Shown piece by piece: positions 17,976-27,462 of a DNA stretch of 64,000 nucleotides; positions within the stretch are counted from its first letter, which is position 1; every line of letters begins with the position of its first letter. The notes beneath the pieces were generated by a model. It ran no database searches. It was not told the origin of the DNA and was given only the letters and a program-made list of their open reading frames with translations. The translations under genes and the position numbers were made by a program. Origin of the DNA: GCA-2705995 sp048267965 (GTDB lineage: Bacteria > Bacteroidota > Bacteroidia > Flavobacteriales_G > Salibacteraceae); NCBI GenBank assembly GCA_048267965.1, contig JBLWWK010000014.1, positions 1 to 64,000 of the forward strand. Direction: 5' to 3'.

Positions 17976-19826
17976 ATGAAAAATCTTTACTTAACGCTAG
18001 CTGCTGCTATGGGTATCTCAACTCTAGCTACAGCGCAAGAGTTTCCAGCTCAGATCAACACTGAGAACTGGAGTGCAACAGATTGGGCTCCTACAGAAGT
18101 AGTAGTTCCTTCTTCGCCATTAAAAACACAAATTCTTTTTATCGGTAACGTAGACGAGGTGCAAACCTTAGATGCTAACGGTAACCCAAATGGTTCTACG
18201 CCTGCTAAGCAATGGCACGATTTCATCGGTTTTACTCCAGATTCTACTGGCTCTGACCTTGGTTGGATTTCTGTAAACCACGAAATGGTTCTTGCAGACG
18301 ATAAGATTGGTGACGGTGGTGGAATGACTGTTTTCAAGATTAAGCGTGATCCTTCAACAGATACCTTAATGATTGTTGAGCAAACATTAGAAGATGGTCG
18401 TTCTGGTAAATTCTTTAACGTAGATTTTGTGAATACCGTTGGTGAAACAGGTATGAACTGCGGTGGTATCAATTCACAAGTAGATGGTAGAATCTGGACA
18501 GCAGAAGAGTGGTTTCGCTCTAGCACCGCTTCTATCTACAACGGTGGCGCTGGTGTAAGAGATACAGCAGATTGGACAATCAGCACAGATATTCAAGGAA
18601 ATTTCGATGGTCAAACGATCCGTAAGTACGAGAACTTTAACTGGATGGTTGAGATCGATCCTACTCAAGCTAAAGCGATTCGCAAGCAGTACAACTGGGG
18701 CCGTATGGGTTTCGAAGGGGGTACCGTAATGCCAGATAACAGAACGGTTTTCTTAGGTGTTGATGCTACGCCAGCTGCTTGGTTCAAGTTTGTTGCTGAT
18801 CAAGAAGGCGATTTCACTTCTGGTGATCTTTACGCTTACACAGAAGAAGGTGCTAATCACTGGATTCAGATCGATAACTCTGACTTAAGCAACATGCTTA
18901 ATGTTCAAACATTAGCTTTCCAAAACGGAGCTACTATGTATAACCGCGTTGAGTGGGTAGCGCTTTCTAAAAACGGAAAAGTTTACTTTACAGAAACGGG
19001 TAGAGATAACCCAGGTAGCCGTTGGAGAGCTGGTTTCCAATTAGGTGGAGATTACGCAGATCATCACTTAGCTAGAGCTTTACAACAAGGTACGCACCCA
19101 GATTCTTCTGACTATGTAGATTACTACGGTCGTGTAATGCAGTTCGACCCAGCTACAGACGAAATGGAAGTATTTGTTGCTGGTGGCCCTGAGTATTTAG
19201 GTACTTCAGATGTGCCTTTAGCTCAATACCCAGCTAAGCACCTTTCTAACCCAGATGGTTTAAGCTTTATTACTATCGAAGGTCGTGAGTTTATGATTAT
19301 TAACGAAGATTTGAACGGTTCTTCTTACGGTCGTATGCCTGCTGGTGTAGGTAACAGAACGTGTGAAATGTTCTTAGTAGACATGGCAATTAACAACCCA
19401 ACAATAGACGATTTAATTCGTGTTGGTGTGGTACCAATGGGTGCTGAAATTACGGGTGCTTGTGGAACTCCAGACGGAAAAACTATTCTTTTCAACTCTC
19501 AACACCCAGACCAAAACAACCCTTACCCATACAACAACTCAATTACGATTGCTGTAACTGGTTGGGACGAAGCTTTATTAGCTGGTCAGTTAGATCCGTT
19601 ATCTACCGAAGAAGTAGCTGGTGAAAATGCCTTTACCATGTATCCTAACCCTGCCACCCGCGAGGTGCGTTTCAACAAAAATGTTGATGTAGCGCTTTAC
19701 GATGTTACAGGTAAGCGTTTACGTGTAATCCGCAACAGTAACTTCATGGAAATCTCTGATCTTGAAGCAGGTACTTACTTTGTAAGAACTGAAGATGGAG
19801 ATGTTCAAACATTGGTTATTCAGTAA
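17976..19826 (+). CDS. PhoX-like (DUF839) secreted protein with type IX sorting domain
   Basis: The 616-residue protein has a signal peptide ending near LATAQ (residue 21) and a beta-propeller-like body resembling PhoX/DUF839 Ca-dependent phosphatases (for example SVNHEMVLADD, TAEEWF, SNPDGLSF). The C-terminal type IX sorting domain (about 545-616) begins TMYPNPATREVRF and ends YFVRTEDGDVQTLVIQ. It should be exported and displayed or released through the T9SS. Whether it is an active phosphatase is uncertain because the PhoX metal ligands were not all traced. Its codon choice looks more T-ending and regular than its neighbours, suggesting high expression. A strong terminator follows. Confidence 0.82.
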   Translation: MKNLYLTLAAAMGISTLATAQEFPAQINTENWSATDWAPTEVVVPSSPLKTQILFIGNVDEVQTLDANGNPNGSTPAKQWHDFIGFTPDSTGSDLGWISVNHEMVLADDKIGDGGGMTVFKIKRDPSTDTLMIVEQTLEDGRSGKFFNVDFVNTVGETGMNCGGINSQVDGRIWTAEEWFRSSTASIYNGGAGVRDTADWTISTDIQGNFDGQTIRKYENFNWMVEIDPTQAKAIRKQYNWGRMGFEGGTVMPDNRTVFLGVDATPAAWFKFVADQEGDFTSGDLYAYTEEGANHWIQIDNSDLSNMLNVQTLAFQNGATMYNRVEWVALSKNGKVYFTETGRDNPGSRWRAGFQLGGDYADHHLARALQQGTHPDSSDYVDYYGRVMQFDPATDEMEVFVAGGPEYLGTSDVPLAQYPAKHLSNPDGLSFITIEGREFMIINEDLNGSSYGRMPAGVGNRTCEMFLVDMAINNPTIDDLIRVGVVPMGAEITGACGTPDGKTILFNSQHPDQNNPYPYNNSITIAVTGWDEALLAGQLDPLSTEEVAGENAFTMYPNPATREVRFNKNVDVALYDVTGKRLRVIRNSNFMEISDLEAGTYFVRTEDGDVQTLVIQ

Positions 19827-19858
19827 GCTAAAGCTATCTGATAAATTCTTTTACAAAG

Positions 19859-19895
19859 CCGCTCCCTCTTTTTTTTGAGGGAGTGGTTTTTCCTT
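19859..19895 (+). terminator. Rho-independent terminator after the PhoX-like gene
   Basis: The arms CCGCTCCCTC (19859-19868) and GAGGGAGTGG (19877-19886) form a 10-bp GC-rich stem with one G-U pair around an eight-T loop, followed by TTTTTCCTTTTT. It lies 32 bases after the stop codon and ahead of the peroxidase gene. Confidence 0.85.
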
Positions 19896-19919
19896 TTTAT
19901 AATCGTCAATTCGTTTTCT

Positions 19920-21878
19920 ATGAAGTCTATCTTCAAAATTATCGGTGTAATAGCCATTTTTTATGGTGCCTTTTTAACCATCGGATTCACTGAAAAAGAT
20001 GGAAATCCGGCTCCTTCAGTTACCCTACAAAAAAGATTTAAAAGCCAAGTAGAATCTACTTCTCTTGTGTTTCAAGAATTAGAAAAAGCGGCTCACCAAA
20101 CCGTTTCTCATCAAGATATTGCGGCTTTAAGAACGGCCTTGGTAAATGCGCGAAATGCTTACAAATCGGTAGAGTTGTTTATTGCTTATTTCGATCCAGA
20201 AGGAACCAAAGATCGCTTGAATGGAGCTCCTCTTTTAACCGTTGAGCGCAAAGTGGCCGATTTAAACGTGCTCGAACCTGAAGGATTGCAAATTCTCGAT
20301 GAGCTTATCTTCTCTGAAAGCGAGCAAGTTATAGCCGAAATCGAGAACATACAGCAACTCACCAAAAACCTCAACAAAGAATTTAACAGTATTTCTACCG
20401 CTGTTTTAATGGTGCCTTTTGAAAGTCATCATGTTTTCGAAGCCATTCGTCAAGATTTAATTCGTGTATTTACGTTAAGCGTTACAGGTTTCGATACGCC
20501 ACTTTCTGGAAACGCCCTGCCAGAAACGGTTCAGTCGCTAAAAAGTATGCAAGCAGCCTACAATTTATACAGCGATTTGGTGAAAGAAAAAGACCCAAAG
20601 ATGGCAAAATCAATTTCTGATCGTTGGCAAAACTCTATTCGCTATGTAGAGAAAAACAACGATTTCGATTCGTTTGATCGGTTACATTTTCTTACCGAAT
20701 ACATCAACCCGCTTTTTGCTCAATTGCTCGATGCACATTTATTGCTAGAAATAGAAACACCAGACGAGATTTATCAACTGGTTCGCTCTACCAATTACAG
20801 CGCTACCAATCTATTTTCTACCGAACTTTTTAACCCGTATTACTACCTAAAACTAGAACCCCGGTTCGATTCTGAGAAAGCAGTAGAATTAGGTAAATTG
20901 TTGTTTTTCGATCCTATTTTATCGGCCAACAACAAACGTTCTTGTGCTTCTTGCCATCATCCAGATAAAGCCTTTACAGACGGTGTAGCCAAAAGCATAG
21001 CTATGGATTTTGAAGGAACCGTAGACCGCAACGCACCCACGCTGATCAATGCCATTTATGCCGATCGTTTTTTCCACGATTTACGCGCTCACCAGCTCGA
21101 AGCACAAACCGAACACGTAATTAGAAACCCCAAAGAGTTTGCTACCGATTATACCGAGATTTTAGAAAAACTGAGAAAAAGCGAAGAATACCAACAGCTT
21201 TTTAAAGATGCTTTTCCGGCCTTTAGCAATCAACCTGTGGCTAAGCCCACCCTTTCTTTGGCCATGGCAGCTTACATAAAATCACTAACCGGGTTTAACT
21301 CACCTTTCGATCAATACGTTAGAGGCGAATCGGCTAATTTATCAGAAGCAGCCAAGCGCGGTTTTAACCTTTTTATGGGTAAAGCCGCTTGCGGAACATG
21401 CCATTTTGCTCCCACTTTTAACGGAACGGTTCCGCCTCTGTACCAAGAGTCTGAATCTGAAGTGTTGGGGGTTCCTGCAACTAAAGATACGTTAAACCCT
21501 ACCATCGATGCGGATAGAGGTAGAATTGCCAACGGAATTATTCGTGAAGAAGCTTATTTCTATGCCTTTTCGTTTAAAACACCCACCGTTCGCAACATCG
21601 AGTTAACAGCTCCTTACATGCACAACGGTGTTTACGATTCGCTAGAAGAAGTAATGGATTTTTACAACAAAGGTGGTGGCGTTGGTCTTGGTTTAGCGGT
21701 AGAGCACCAAACGTTACCCTTCGACTCGTTAAACCTTAATCAGCAAGAAATCAACGATATAATTGTGTTTATGGAAACCCTAACCGATACTACTGGTTTA
21801 ACCAGTGTTCCGAAGCGGTTACCATCTTTTGAGCAAAATTCAGCTTGGAATAATCGAAAAATTGGAGGCGAATATTAA
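19920..21878 (+). CDS. Di-heme cytochrome c peroxidase/MauG family protein with extended N-terminal domain
   Basis: From the ATG at 19920 the protein has 652 residues, starting with a membrane-anchor or signal segment (MKSIFKIIGVIAIFYGAF). An alpha-helical N-terminal region of about 290 residues, imelysin-like in character, precedes a CCP/MauG region with two heme c sites, CASCH (about 342) and CGTCH (about 491). It acts in the periplasm, reducing peroxide or oxidising a partner. The frame opens earlier at 19875, but the added residues lie between a terminator and a better signal sequence. The redoxin gene starts 1 base after its stop. Standard CCPs are about 330-350 residues, so the N-terminal domain is an added module. 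Confidence 0.88.
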   Translation: MKSIFKIIGVIAIFYGAFLTIGFTEKDGNPAPSVTLQKRFKSQVESTSLVFQELEKAAHQTVSHQDIAALRTALVNARNAYKSVELFIAYFDPEGTKDRLNGAPLLTVERKVADLNVLEPEGLQILDELIFSESEQVIAEIENIQQLTKNLNKEFNSISTAVLMVPFESHHVFEAIRQDLIRVFTLSVTGFDTPLSGNALPETVQSLKSMQAAYNLYSDLVKEKDPKMAKSISDRWQNSIRYVEKNNDFDSFDRLHFLTEYINPLFAQLLDAHLLLEIETPDEIYQLVRSTNYSATNLFSTELFNPYYYLKLEPRFDSEKAVELGKLLFFDPILSANNKRSCASCHHPDKAFTDGVAKSIAMDFEGTVDRNAPTLINAIYADRFFHDLRAHQLEAQTEHVIRNPKEFATDYTEILEKLRKSEEYQQLFKDAFPAFSNQPVAKPTLSLAMAAYIKSLTGFNSPFDQYVRGESANLSEAAKRGFNLFMGKAACGTCHFAPTFNGTVPPLYQESESEVLGVPATKDTLNPTIDADRGRIANGIIREEAYFYAFSFKTPTVRNIELTAPYMHNGVYDSLEEVMDFYNKGGGVGLGLAVEHQTLPFDSLNLNQQEINDIIVFMETLTDTTGLTSVPKRLPSFEQNSAWNNRKIGGEY

Positions 21879-21879
21879 C

Positions 21880-22458
21880 ATGAAAAAGGCGGTTTTTATA
21901 GCATTCTTTGCGTTGTTATGTTGCTCAGTTTTTGCACAAGGCTGGCCTTCCCTGTCGTTAAAAACGGTTGAGAAAAACACCGTAAATATTACCCAATTAG
22001 AGCAGCAGAAAGCAATCATTCTTGTTTGGCTCTCGCCTGAATGTCCGCTGTGTAGAAACTATTCTCTACCCTTAAGAAAACTGCAAAAAACGCTCAATTC
22101 AGATTCTATAAAATTAGTGGGTGTTGTAGCAGGAACCGATTTTAAGCGAAAAGAAATTCTTGCTTTTAAGAAGAAATACAAAATTGATTTTGAGATTCTG
22201 CTCGATGAAGAATATGCGCTCACACAATATTTTAATGCCACAGTAACGCCAGAAGCTCTATTGGTTAACCAAACAGGAGAGGTATTGTACCAAGGTGCCA
22301 TCGATAATTGGGCGGTTGCTCTGGGTAAACAGCGCAGAAAAGCAACCGAACATTATTTGTTAGAGGCGCTTGCTCAATTTAAGAGCAACACTGTTATTTC
22401 ACAACCTAAAACCGAGCCCATAGGGTGTTTTATTTATGCTTTCGAAGAGAATAAATAG
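21880..22458 (+). CDS. Exported redoxin (AhpC/TSA-like thioredoxin fold)
   Basis: From the ATG at 21880 the protein has 192 residues: a signal peptide (MKKAVFIAFFALLCCSVFAQ) and a thioredoxin-fold domain with a CPLC active site in LVWLSPECPLC (about 45-55). The CxxC spacing and redoxin signature suggest a periplasmic thiol oxidoreductase or peroxiredoxin-like protein. The frame opens at 21805 inside the peroxidase gene, but that longer start would bury the signal peptide. It lies 1 base after the di-heme peroxidase and overlaps the next gene by 23 bases. In some other bacteria, as I recall, redoxin and Cu-monooxygenase modules like these are fused in one protein. Confidence 0.85.
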   Translation: MKKAVFIAFFALLCCSVFAQGWPSLSLKTVEKNTVNITQLEQQKAIILVWLSPECPLCRNYSLPLRKLQKTLNSDSIKLVGVVAGTDFKRKEILAFKKKYKIDFEILLDEEYALTQYFNATVTPEALLVNQTGEVLYQGAIDNWAVALGKQRRKATEHYLLEALAQFKSNTVISQPKTEPIGCFIYAFEENK

Positions 22459-23812
22459 GACGCTTTTAATCGCGGTATTATCGCTGTGTTGGTTTTACGG
22501 AAAAAGCCAACAATCGGTTCCTACCTTTTACCAAGACATTGCCCCAATTGTTTGGAAAAACTGCACCCCTTGCCACCACACCGGAGGTTCTGCCCCTTTT
22601 GTGCTCGAAACGTATAAAGACGTAGCCAAAAGAGCCTCTTTTGTTCAGTTTGTAACCGAGCAAAATATTATGCCGCCCTGGAAAGCCAATCCGCATTATC
22701 GGTCGTTTGCAGGCGAAAAATCACTTTCTTCTCAAGAAAAAGAAGCCATTAGAAAATGGGTAACAGCGGGTGCTCCCAAAGGGAAAAAGAAAAAGGGCAC
22801 CAAACAGCCGAATTTCACTGAAGGAACCGCTTCTCTTCCAGCTCCAGACTTAGTGTTGAGCATGAAAGAACCCATGCAAATTGAAGGTGTTAACGAACAC
22901 AAGTTTATTAGTTATGCCATCCCATACGAGTTGCCCAACGATACGTTTGTAAAAGCGATTGAATACCTACCCGGAAATCGAGAATTGCTGCACCATTGCA
23001 GTTATCAGGTATTGGCGGTTCACGAAAGTGTAGACTTTAGCCAAACGCCCTCATTTTATGTGTTTTCTGAAGATTCGATCAATGGAATTAGTGACGATTT
23101 TGACTTTGAATTTTACGGTTTAATTGGAAATAACGGTGAACGACCTGTTGAGGTTTTTCATAATGGTTGGCTGCCGGGTGCATCGCCTTTAACCTATCCG
23201 GAGGGTATGGGTTTCTACTTACCAAAAAAAGGGGTGTTGCTTATTCGCAATTTGCACTATTCGCCTACGCCTGTAGACGCCACTGATTTAAGTAAGTTTC
23301 ATTTGTATTTTGCTGCTGAACCGGTAAAAAGGGTGGTTCAGTTTGCTGCTTTTAGTCCTACCGGAATCGACTTAAGCCAAGAGCATATTATTAAAGCCCA
23401 TACGCTCGATACGTTTGAGATGAACATCAAAATACGTGGTGATGTCTCTGTGCTCAACATTAACCCGCACATGCACGAGTTGGGCAAGTATTTTTTAGCG
23501 TACGCTATTACTCCCAACAACGATACGTTGCCGTTGGTAGAAATTCCAGAATGGGATTTTAATTGGCAAGAGTTTTATCGGTTTAAAAAACCATTGTACA
23601 TCCCCAGTGGGAGTACTATTCATGCAGAAGCTATTTACGACAATACAGTGAACAATTTGAGCAATCCGTTTGACCCGCCCAGGGATGTGTTTTTTGAGCG
23701 AGGAAGCATGACGGAAACTGAAGAAATGATGCGTCTCACGTTTCTTTATATACCGTACCAAAAAGGAGACGAAACCATCGATTTAACCCAAGTCTGGAAC
23801 TCAAAAAAGTAA
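22436..23812 (+). CDS. Exported c-type cytochrome fused to a copper type II (PHM/DBH-like) monooxygenase-like domain
   Basis: The 458-residue protein has a signal peptide ending near YGKSQ (residue 25), a mono-heme cytochrome c domain with CTPCHH (about 43-48), then a region resembling copper type II ascorbate-dependent monooxygenases. That region has LLHHCSYQVL (about 184-193, candidate Cu ligands) and NPHMHELGKYF (about 343-353, HxH pair). Such fusions are known from environmental Bacteroidota and Planctomycetota, mostly uncharacterised. It overlaps the redoxin gene by 23 bases and precedes a metal exporter by 4. An electron path from cytochrome or redoxin to a copper centre is inference. 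It contains an exact GGTTCCTACC at 22516. Confidence 0.78.
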   Translation: MLSKRINRTLLIAVLSLCWFYGKSQQSVPTFYQDIAPIVWKNCTPCHHTGGSAPFVLETYKDVAKRASFVQFVTEQNIMPPWKANPHYRSFAGEKSLSSQEKEAIRKWVTAGAPKGKKKKGTKQPNFTEGTASLPAPDLVLSMKEPMQIEGVNEHKFISYAIPYELPNDTFVKAIEYLPGNRELLHHCSYQVLAVHESVDFSQTPSFYVFSEDSINGISDDFDFEFYGLIGNNGERPVEVFHNGWLPGASPLTYPEGMGFYLPKKGVLLIRNLHYSPTPVDATDLSKFHLYFAAEPVKRVVQFAAFSPTGIDLSQEHIIKAHTLDTFEMNIKIRGDVSVLNINPHMHELGKYFLAYAITPNNDTLPLVEIPEWDFNWQEFYRFKKPLYIPSGSTIHAEAIYDNTVNNLSNPFDPPRDVFFERGSMTETEEMMRLTFLYIPYQKGDETIDLTQVWNSKK

Positions 23813-23816
23813 TGTT

Positions 23817-24731
23817 ATGGAAGCTGCAGGAACCGTTACCTTAACCTCTGAAAAATCGGTTCGTACCGATAAAAAGGTGCGTTTAAAGCCTACTACCGCC
23901 ATGCTAATTTGCATTGTAATTACGGTAGTAACTATGCTTATTGAATTTATTGCCTCTGCAATTACAGGCAGTTTAATGTTGTGGAGCGATGGTATTCACA
24001 TGCTTTCGCATGCGGCCTCTCTGTGTGTTTCTTTTATTGCGGCTACTATTGCTGCCAAACCAACGAGTAAGCGGTTTCCTTTTGGTTTTCATCGAGTAGA
24101 AATTATTGCTGCACACATCAATGGTGTGGGACTGGCCGGTTTTACCATTTACATTGTTTATGAAAGTATTCACCGGTTAATTAATCCAGTAGAGATTTTA
24201 AGTGGCGATATGCTGATGGTCGCTTTTATTGGGTTGGCTGTTAATTTGTTAACGGCATTTATTTTGAGCAAAGCGGGCTTAGAAGATTTAAACACGAAAA
24301 GTGCTTTTCTTCACATGTTGGCAGATACATTTTCTTCGGTGGCCATTATCGTGGGTGGTGTGGTAATTATGTATACCGATTGGGTTTGGATAGATGCTCT
24401 TTTAAGTATTGTAATTGCTTTAGTAATTGGTAAATGGTCGTGGGGATTACTGAAAGAATCTTTTTTAATCTTAATAGACCGAACACCCCATCACATTGAA
24501 TACGATGAACTACAAGAAGAATTGCTTAACGAGTTCGCAGCTATTCAAAAAGTGGAAAGTTTAAAAGTGTGGGAGATTAAAACGGGAAAGTACTGTGGAA
24601 CACTTCAAGTAGAAGTTGAAAACTTAGGTTCTTCAGCGTATTTCGGACTGCAACAAAAAATCGGTTCCTACCTAGAGAGAAATTATCGAATAGAAGAGGT
24701 TACCGTACAAATGAATATGAAAAGAAGCTAA
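23817..24731 (+). CDS. Cation diffusion facilitator metal exporter (HxxxH in TM2)
   Basis: The 304-residue protein has six transmembrane segments (about 28-240) and a C-terminal cytoplasmic domain. It exports divalent metal by proton antiport. The TM5 metal site is the usual HxxxD (H166, D170 in HMLADTF), but TM2 has H61-M-L-S-H65 where zinc exporters have HxxxD. From memory an HxxxH here is typical of DmeF-type cobalt/nickel exporters, so Co or Ni is possible; the His-rich loop of DmeF is not evident. It is the last gene of the peroxidase-redoxin-cytochrome run and converges on a receiver gene across a hairpin. Confidence 0.88.
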   Translation: MEAAGTVTLTSEKSVRTDKKVRLKPTTAMLICIVITVVTMLIEFIASAITGSLMLWSDGIHMLSHAASLCVSFIAATIAAKPTSKRFPFGFHRVEIIAAHINGVGLAGFTIYIVYESIHRLINPVEILSGDMLMVAFIGLAVNLLTAFILSKAGLEDLNTKSAFLHMLADTFSSVAIIVGGVVIMYTDWVWIDALLSIVIALVIGKWSWGLLKESFLILIDRTPHHIEYDELQEELLNEFAAIQKVESLKVWEIKTGKYCGTLQVEVENLGSSAYFGLQQKIGSYLERNYRIEEVTVQMNMKRS

Positions 24732-24750
24732 TTAAGGTATTAGCTTCTTA
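24723..24750. terminator. Perfect 11-bp hairpin between convergent genes
   Basis: The arms AAGAAGCTAAT (24723-24733) and ATTAGCTTCTT (24740-24750) pair perfectly around a 6-nt loop and include the stop codons of both convergent genes. A short T run follows only in the minus direction. It probably acts as a bidirectional transcription barrier. Confidence 0.5.
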
Positions 24751-25162
24751 GTTCTCGTTGTACATCTGCAAGGCCTTTAGTAATAATTTCTCGCAGAGTA
24801 TCTAAACTGATGGGCTTTACAACAAAATCTGAAAGTTCATTGTAAGAAGCTGCTTTTTCTTTGTCTTCTGGGTCGATAGAACTGGTAACGATGTAAATAA
24901 TTACCTTTTTTGAAATGGGCAACTTGGTAAATTCATCCAGAAAATCCCAACCATCCCAAACGGGCATGTTTATGTCTAGCAAAATTAATTCTGGAAGTTC
25001 TTTTCCTTCGTCCCAAATGGCTTTTAGACCTTCGTAAGCTTCTTTACCGTTGGTGTAGTATATGGTTTTACCCGATAAGTTAGATGATTCTAGTAAGTGC
25101 TTTACCCCAAAAACATGAATGGGATCATCATCGATTACACACGCTATATTTATATTGCTCAT
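24740..25162 (-). CDS. Single-domain response regulator (receiver)
   Basis: The 140-residue protein is a CheY-like receiver alone: acidic cluster D11-D13, phosphoacceptor D63 in LILLDINMPVWDG, Thr/Ser in YIVTSS (about 91-95) and K116 in VVKPIS. No output domain follows, so it probably relays a phosphate or regulates by protein contact. Its start overlaps the stop of the upstream PAS histidine kinase gene by 4 bases, marking the kinase as its partner. Confidence 0.93.
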   Translation of the reverse strand: MSNINIACVIDDDPIHVFGVKHLLESSNLSGKTIYYTNGKEAYEGLKAIWDEGKELPELILLDINMPVWDGWDFLDEFTKLPISKKVIIYIVTSSIDPEDKEKAASYNELSDFVVKPISLDTLREIITKGLADVQRELRS

Positions 25163-27462
25163 AATTGATATGGTAGTTTTATTTGAAAGGTGGATCCTAC
25201 GTCTTCTTTACTCTCTACACTAATGCTTCCGCCCAAGGTTTCTACTTGGTTCTTGGTTAAAAACAAACCAATTCCTCTTGAATCGTAACCACTATGAAAA
25301 GTAGCATACATTTTAAACAGACGTCTGCTGTGGCGTGCCAAATTTATCCCAATTCCATTGTCTTCGAAAGAAATTACCACCCTTTTTTCTACCTTATCGA
25401 TTAACGCTTTCACTTTTACATAACTATCTCGTTGTGGCGAGCTGTATTTTATCCCGTTTGTAAGCAGGTTTAACAAAATACTCTCGATGTAGGCAGGAAT
25501 CACAGAAATAACAATGTCTTCGGTGATATGGTTTTCTAAAGTTACGTTTTTATCTTCAGCTATTGCACGAACCGATTCTATGGTTGTGTTCACCGTTGCC
25601 CGCAAATTCATGTTGGTTCGTTCTATTTCATTAGAAGTATTGTGAACCACAATCTCGTTAAGATGGCTAATGGTTTGCTTTAAATTGGTAGACGCTTTTT
25701 TAATATTGGTAAAAACATCGCTTTTTGAGGCGGCCGGCTCTTCTTCTCTAAAAATATCGATCATAAAATCGATGTTACTACTGTGAGATCGCAGGTTATG
25801 AGAAACAATTTGGGCAAAGCCTTTTAAGCGATCGTTTTGCTCTTGTGTTACGTGCAATAAAGTTTGCAGTTCTGTTTTCGCTTTTCTTGATTCTGTAATA
25901 TCGGTAGCAATACCCATATACCCTGTGATTTCACCATTAAGATAAAGAGGAGTAATGGTCAATAAAACAGGAAAACGATAACCCGATTTAGCAATGTAGG
26001 TCCACTCATGGGCATTACCTATGCCGGCATGGTTTTGGGCTATTTCTTTAAAAACGCCAAATCCCTTTACTTTTTTGCCAATTTTATTCTGAATGCGCTG
26101 AGCAAAAACCTTTATCTCGTCTTTATCGTGAAAAAACGCAGGACTCCCTTGGTCTACGAACTCTTCGGCATAATAGCCTAGCCTTTTTTCTGCTCCTCGG
26201 TTAAAGCTTTTAATAATTCCATTTACATCGGTGGTAATTATCGAAACCGAAGTGCTAGAATCGAGAATAGCTTGGTTATATTTAGAGCTGGCTTCCAGTT
26301 CTATTTGTGTCTGTTTTTGTTTAGAAATATCTACAATTTGCGATATAAAATGGCGAATTACTCCGTTTTCATGGCGCAGACAAGAAACGGCTAAAATGGC
26401 GTAAACTACATATCCATCTTTGTGGATGTAGCGCTTCTCCATTTGATAACTTTCAGCACTACCAGCAATAAGCTTTTCAATGTTGGCTAAATCTTTATGT
26501 AAATCTTCGGGGTGCGTTAAATCTTGAAAAGTGATAATATTTAACTCTTCTCGCGTATAGCCAAGTATTTTAGGAACCTCTTTGTTTACTTTTAGCCATT
26601 TTCCTTCTCGAGAAATAATGGCCATACCAATAGCCGAGTTTTCGAAACTGGTTCTAAACGATTCTTCGCTTTGGCGAACGCGCTCTTCGGCCACTTTTCT
26701 TTCGTGAATATCTTGAAAGGTTCCGTATACCGCAATGCACTTACCGTTAAAAACTTTTGGAATCAAAATAGATTTAATCCATCGATCTTCTCCCGAAGCA
26801 GATACAATTATCAACTCAACCGTTTGTGTTTCTTGACTTTCTATTACTTCGTTAAACACACGTGTAATGGTATCACGGCTTTTACCTTCTTTATAAAAAT
26901 TTATACCGCTTTCTACATCAGGCACATAATCTTGAGAAACACCATGAATGCGCTTGGTAGTATCACTCCAATGAACTGTGTTTTCTATTAAGTCTACTTC
27001 CCAAAACCCAATAGAAGCTTCATCGTTGCAACGATCTAAAATCTCTTCTTTTTCTTTTTGGGCGGTAATGTCAATATGCGCACCTAACATGCGAACACAC
27101 TTGCCATTTTCGTCTCTAATGGCAATTCCTTTACAACGAATCCAAACGGTGCGACCGGTTTTATGGCGGTACCTAACTACCTGATCGTAAGGATGGTCTT
27201 TATCATAAAAATGCTTTTCAGCATTTTTTGAGGCAATAGCTAAATCTTCTTTAAAAATAATTTCTTGCCATGCACTGGCCTTGTGCGGCATTTCTTCCGG
27301 ATTATACCCGAGTGTAGTCCAGAATTTTGGGTTCATCCACTCATGTTCTGGGTCTTCTAAATCCCAGTACCACAACCCATCAAGAGCCACTTCTTGAATA
27401 AAATCAAAAAGCTCAGGATTAGAAGCTACGCGTTCGTATAACTCCTTTTTTAAATAGTGCAT
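25159..27462 (-). CDS. Cytosolic multi-PAS sensor histidine kinase
   Basis: The 767-residue protein has no membrane segment. Four PAS/PAC modules follow in series (about 15-135, 140-255, 265-380, 390-530), with signatures such as WTTLGYNPEEMP, VNKEVPKILGYTREEL and IKSFNRGAEKRLGY. Then come a DHp helix with the phospho-His in QIVSHNLRSH (about 556-565) and a HATPase domain with an N-box (LLTNGIKYS, about 647-655) and G-boxes (DNGIGINL, RGIGLFL). It is probably a redox, light or ligand sensor in the cytoplasm. It is co-translated with the downstream receiver through a 4-base overlap. Confidence 0.93.
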   Translation of the reverse strand: MHYLKKELYERVASNPELFDFIQEVALDGLWYWDLEDPEHEWMNPKFWTTLGYNPEEMPHKASAWQEIIFKEDLAIASKNAEKHFYDKDHPYDQVVRYRHKTGRTVWIRCKGIAIRDENGKCVRMLGAHIDITAQKEKEEILDRCNDEASIGFWEVDLIENTVHWSDTTKRIHGVSQDYVPDVESGINFYKEGKSRDTITRVFNEVIESQETQTVELIIVSASGEDRWIKSILIPKVFNGKCIAVYGTFQDIHERKVAEERVRQSEESFRTSFENSAIGMAIISREGKWLKVNKEVPKILGYTREELNIITFQDLTHPEDLHKDLANIEKLIAGSAESYQMEKRYIHKDGYVVYAILAVSCLRHENGVIRHFISQIVDISKQKQTQIELEASSKYNQAILDSSTSVSIITTDVNGIIKSFNRGAEKRLGYYAEEFVDQGSPAFFHDKDEIKVFAQRIQNKIGKKVKGFGVFKEIAQNHAGIGNAHEWTYIAKSGYRFPVLLTITPLYLNGEITGYMGIATDITESRKAKTELQTLLHVTQEQNDRLKGFAQIVSHNLRSHSSNIDFMIDIFREEEPAASKSDVFTNIKKASTNLKQTISHLNEIVVHNTSNEIERTNMNLRATVNTTIESVRAIAEDKNVTLENHITEDIVISVIPAYIESILLNLLTNGIKYSSPQRDSYVKVKALIDKVEKRVVISFEDNGIGINLARHSRRLFKMYATFHSGYDSRGIGLFLTKNQVETLGGSISVESKEDVGSTFQIKLPYQL

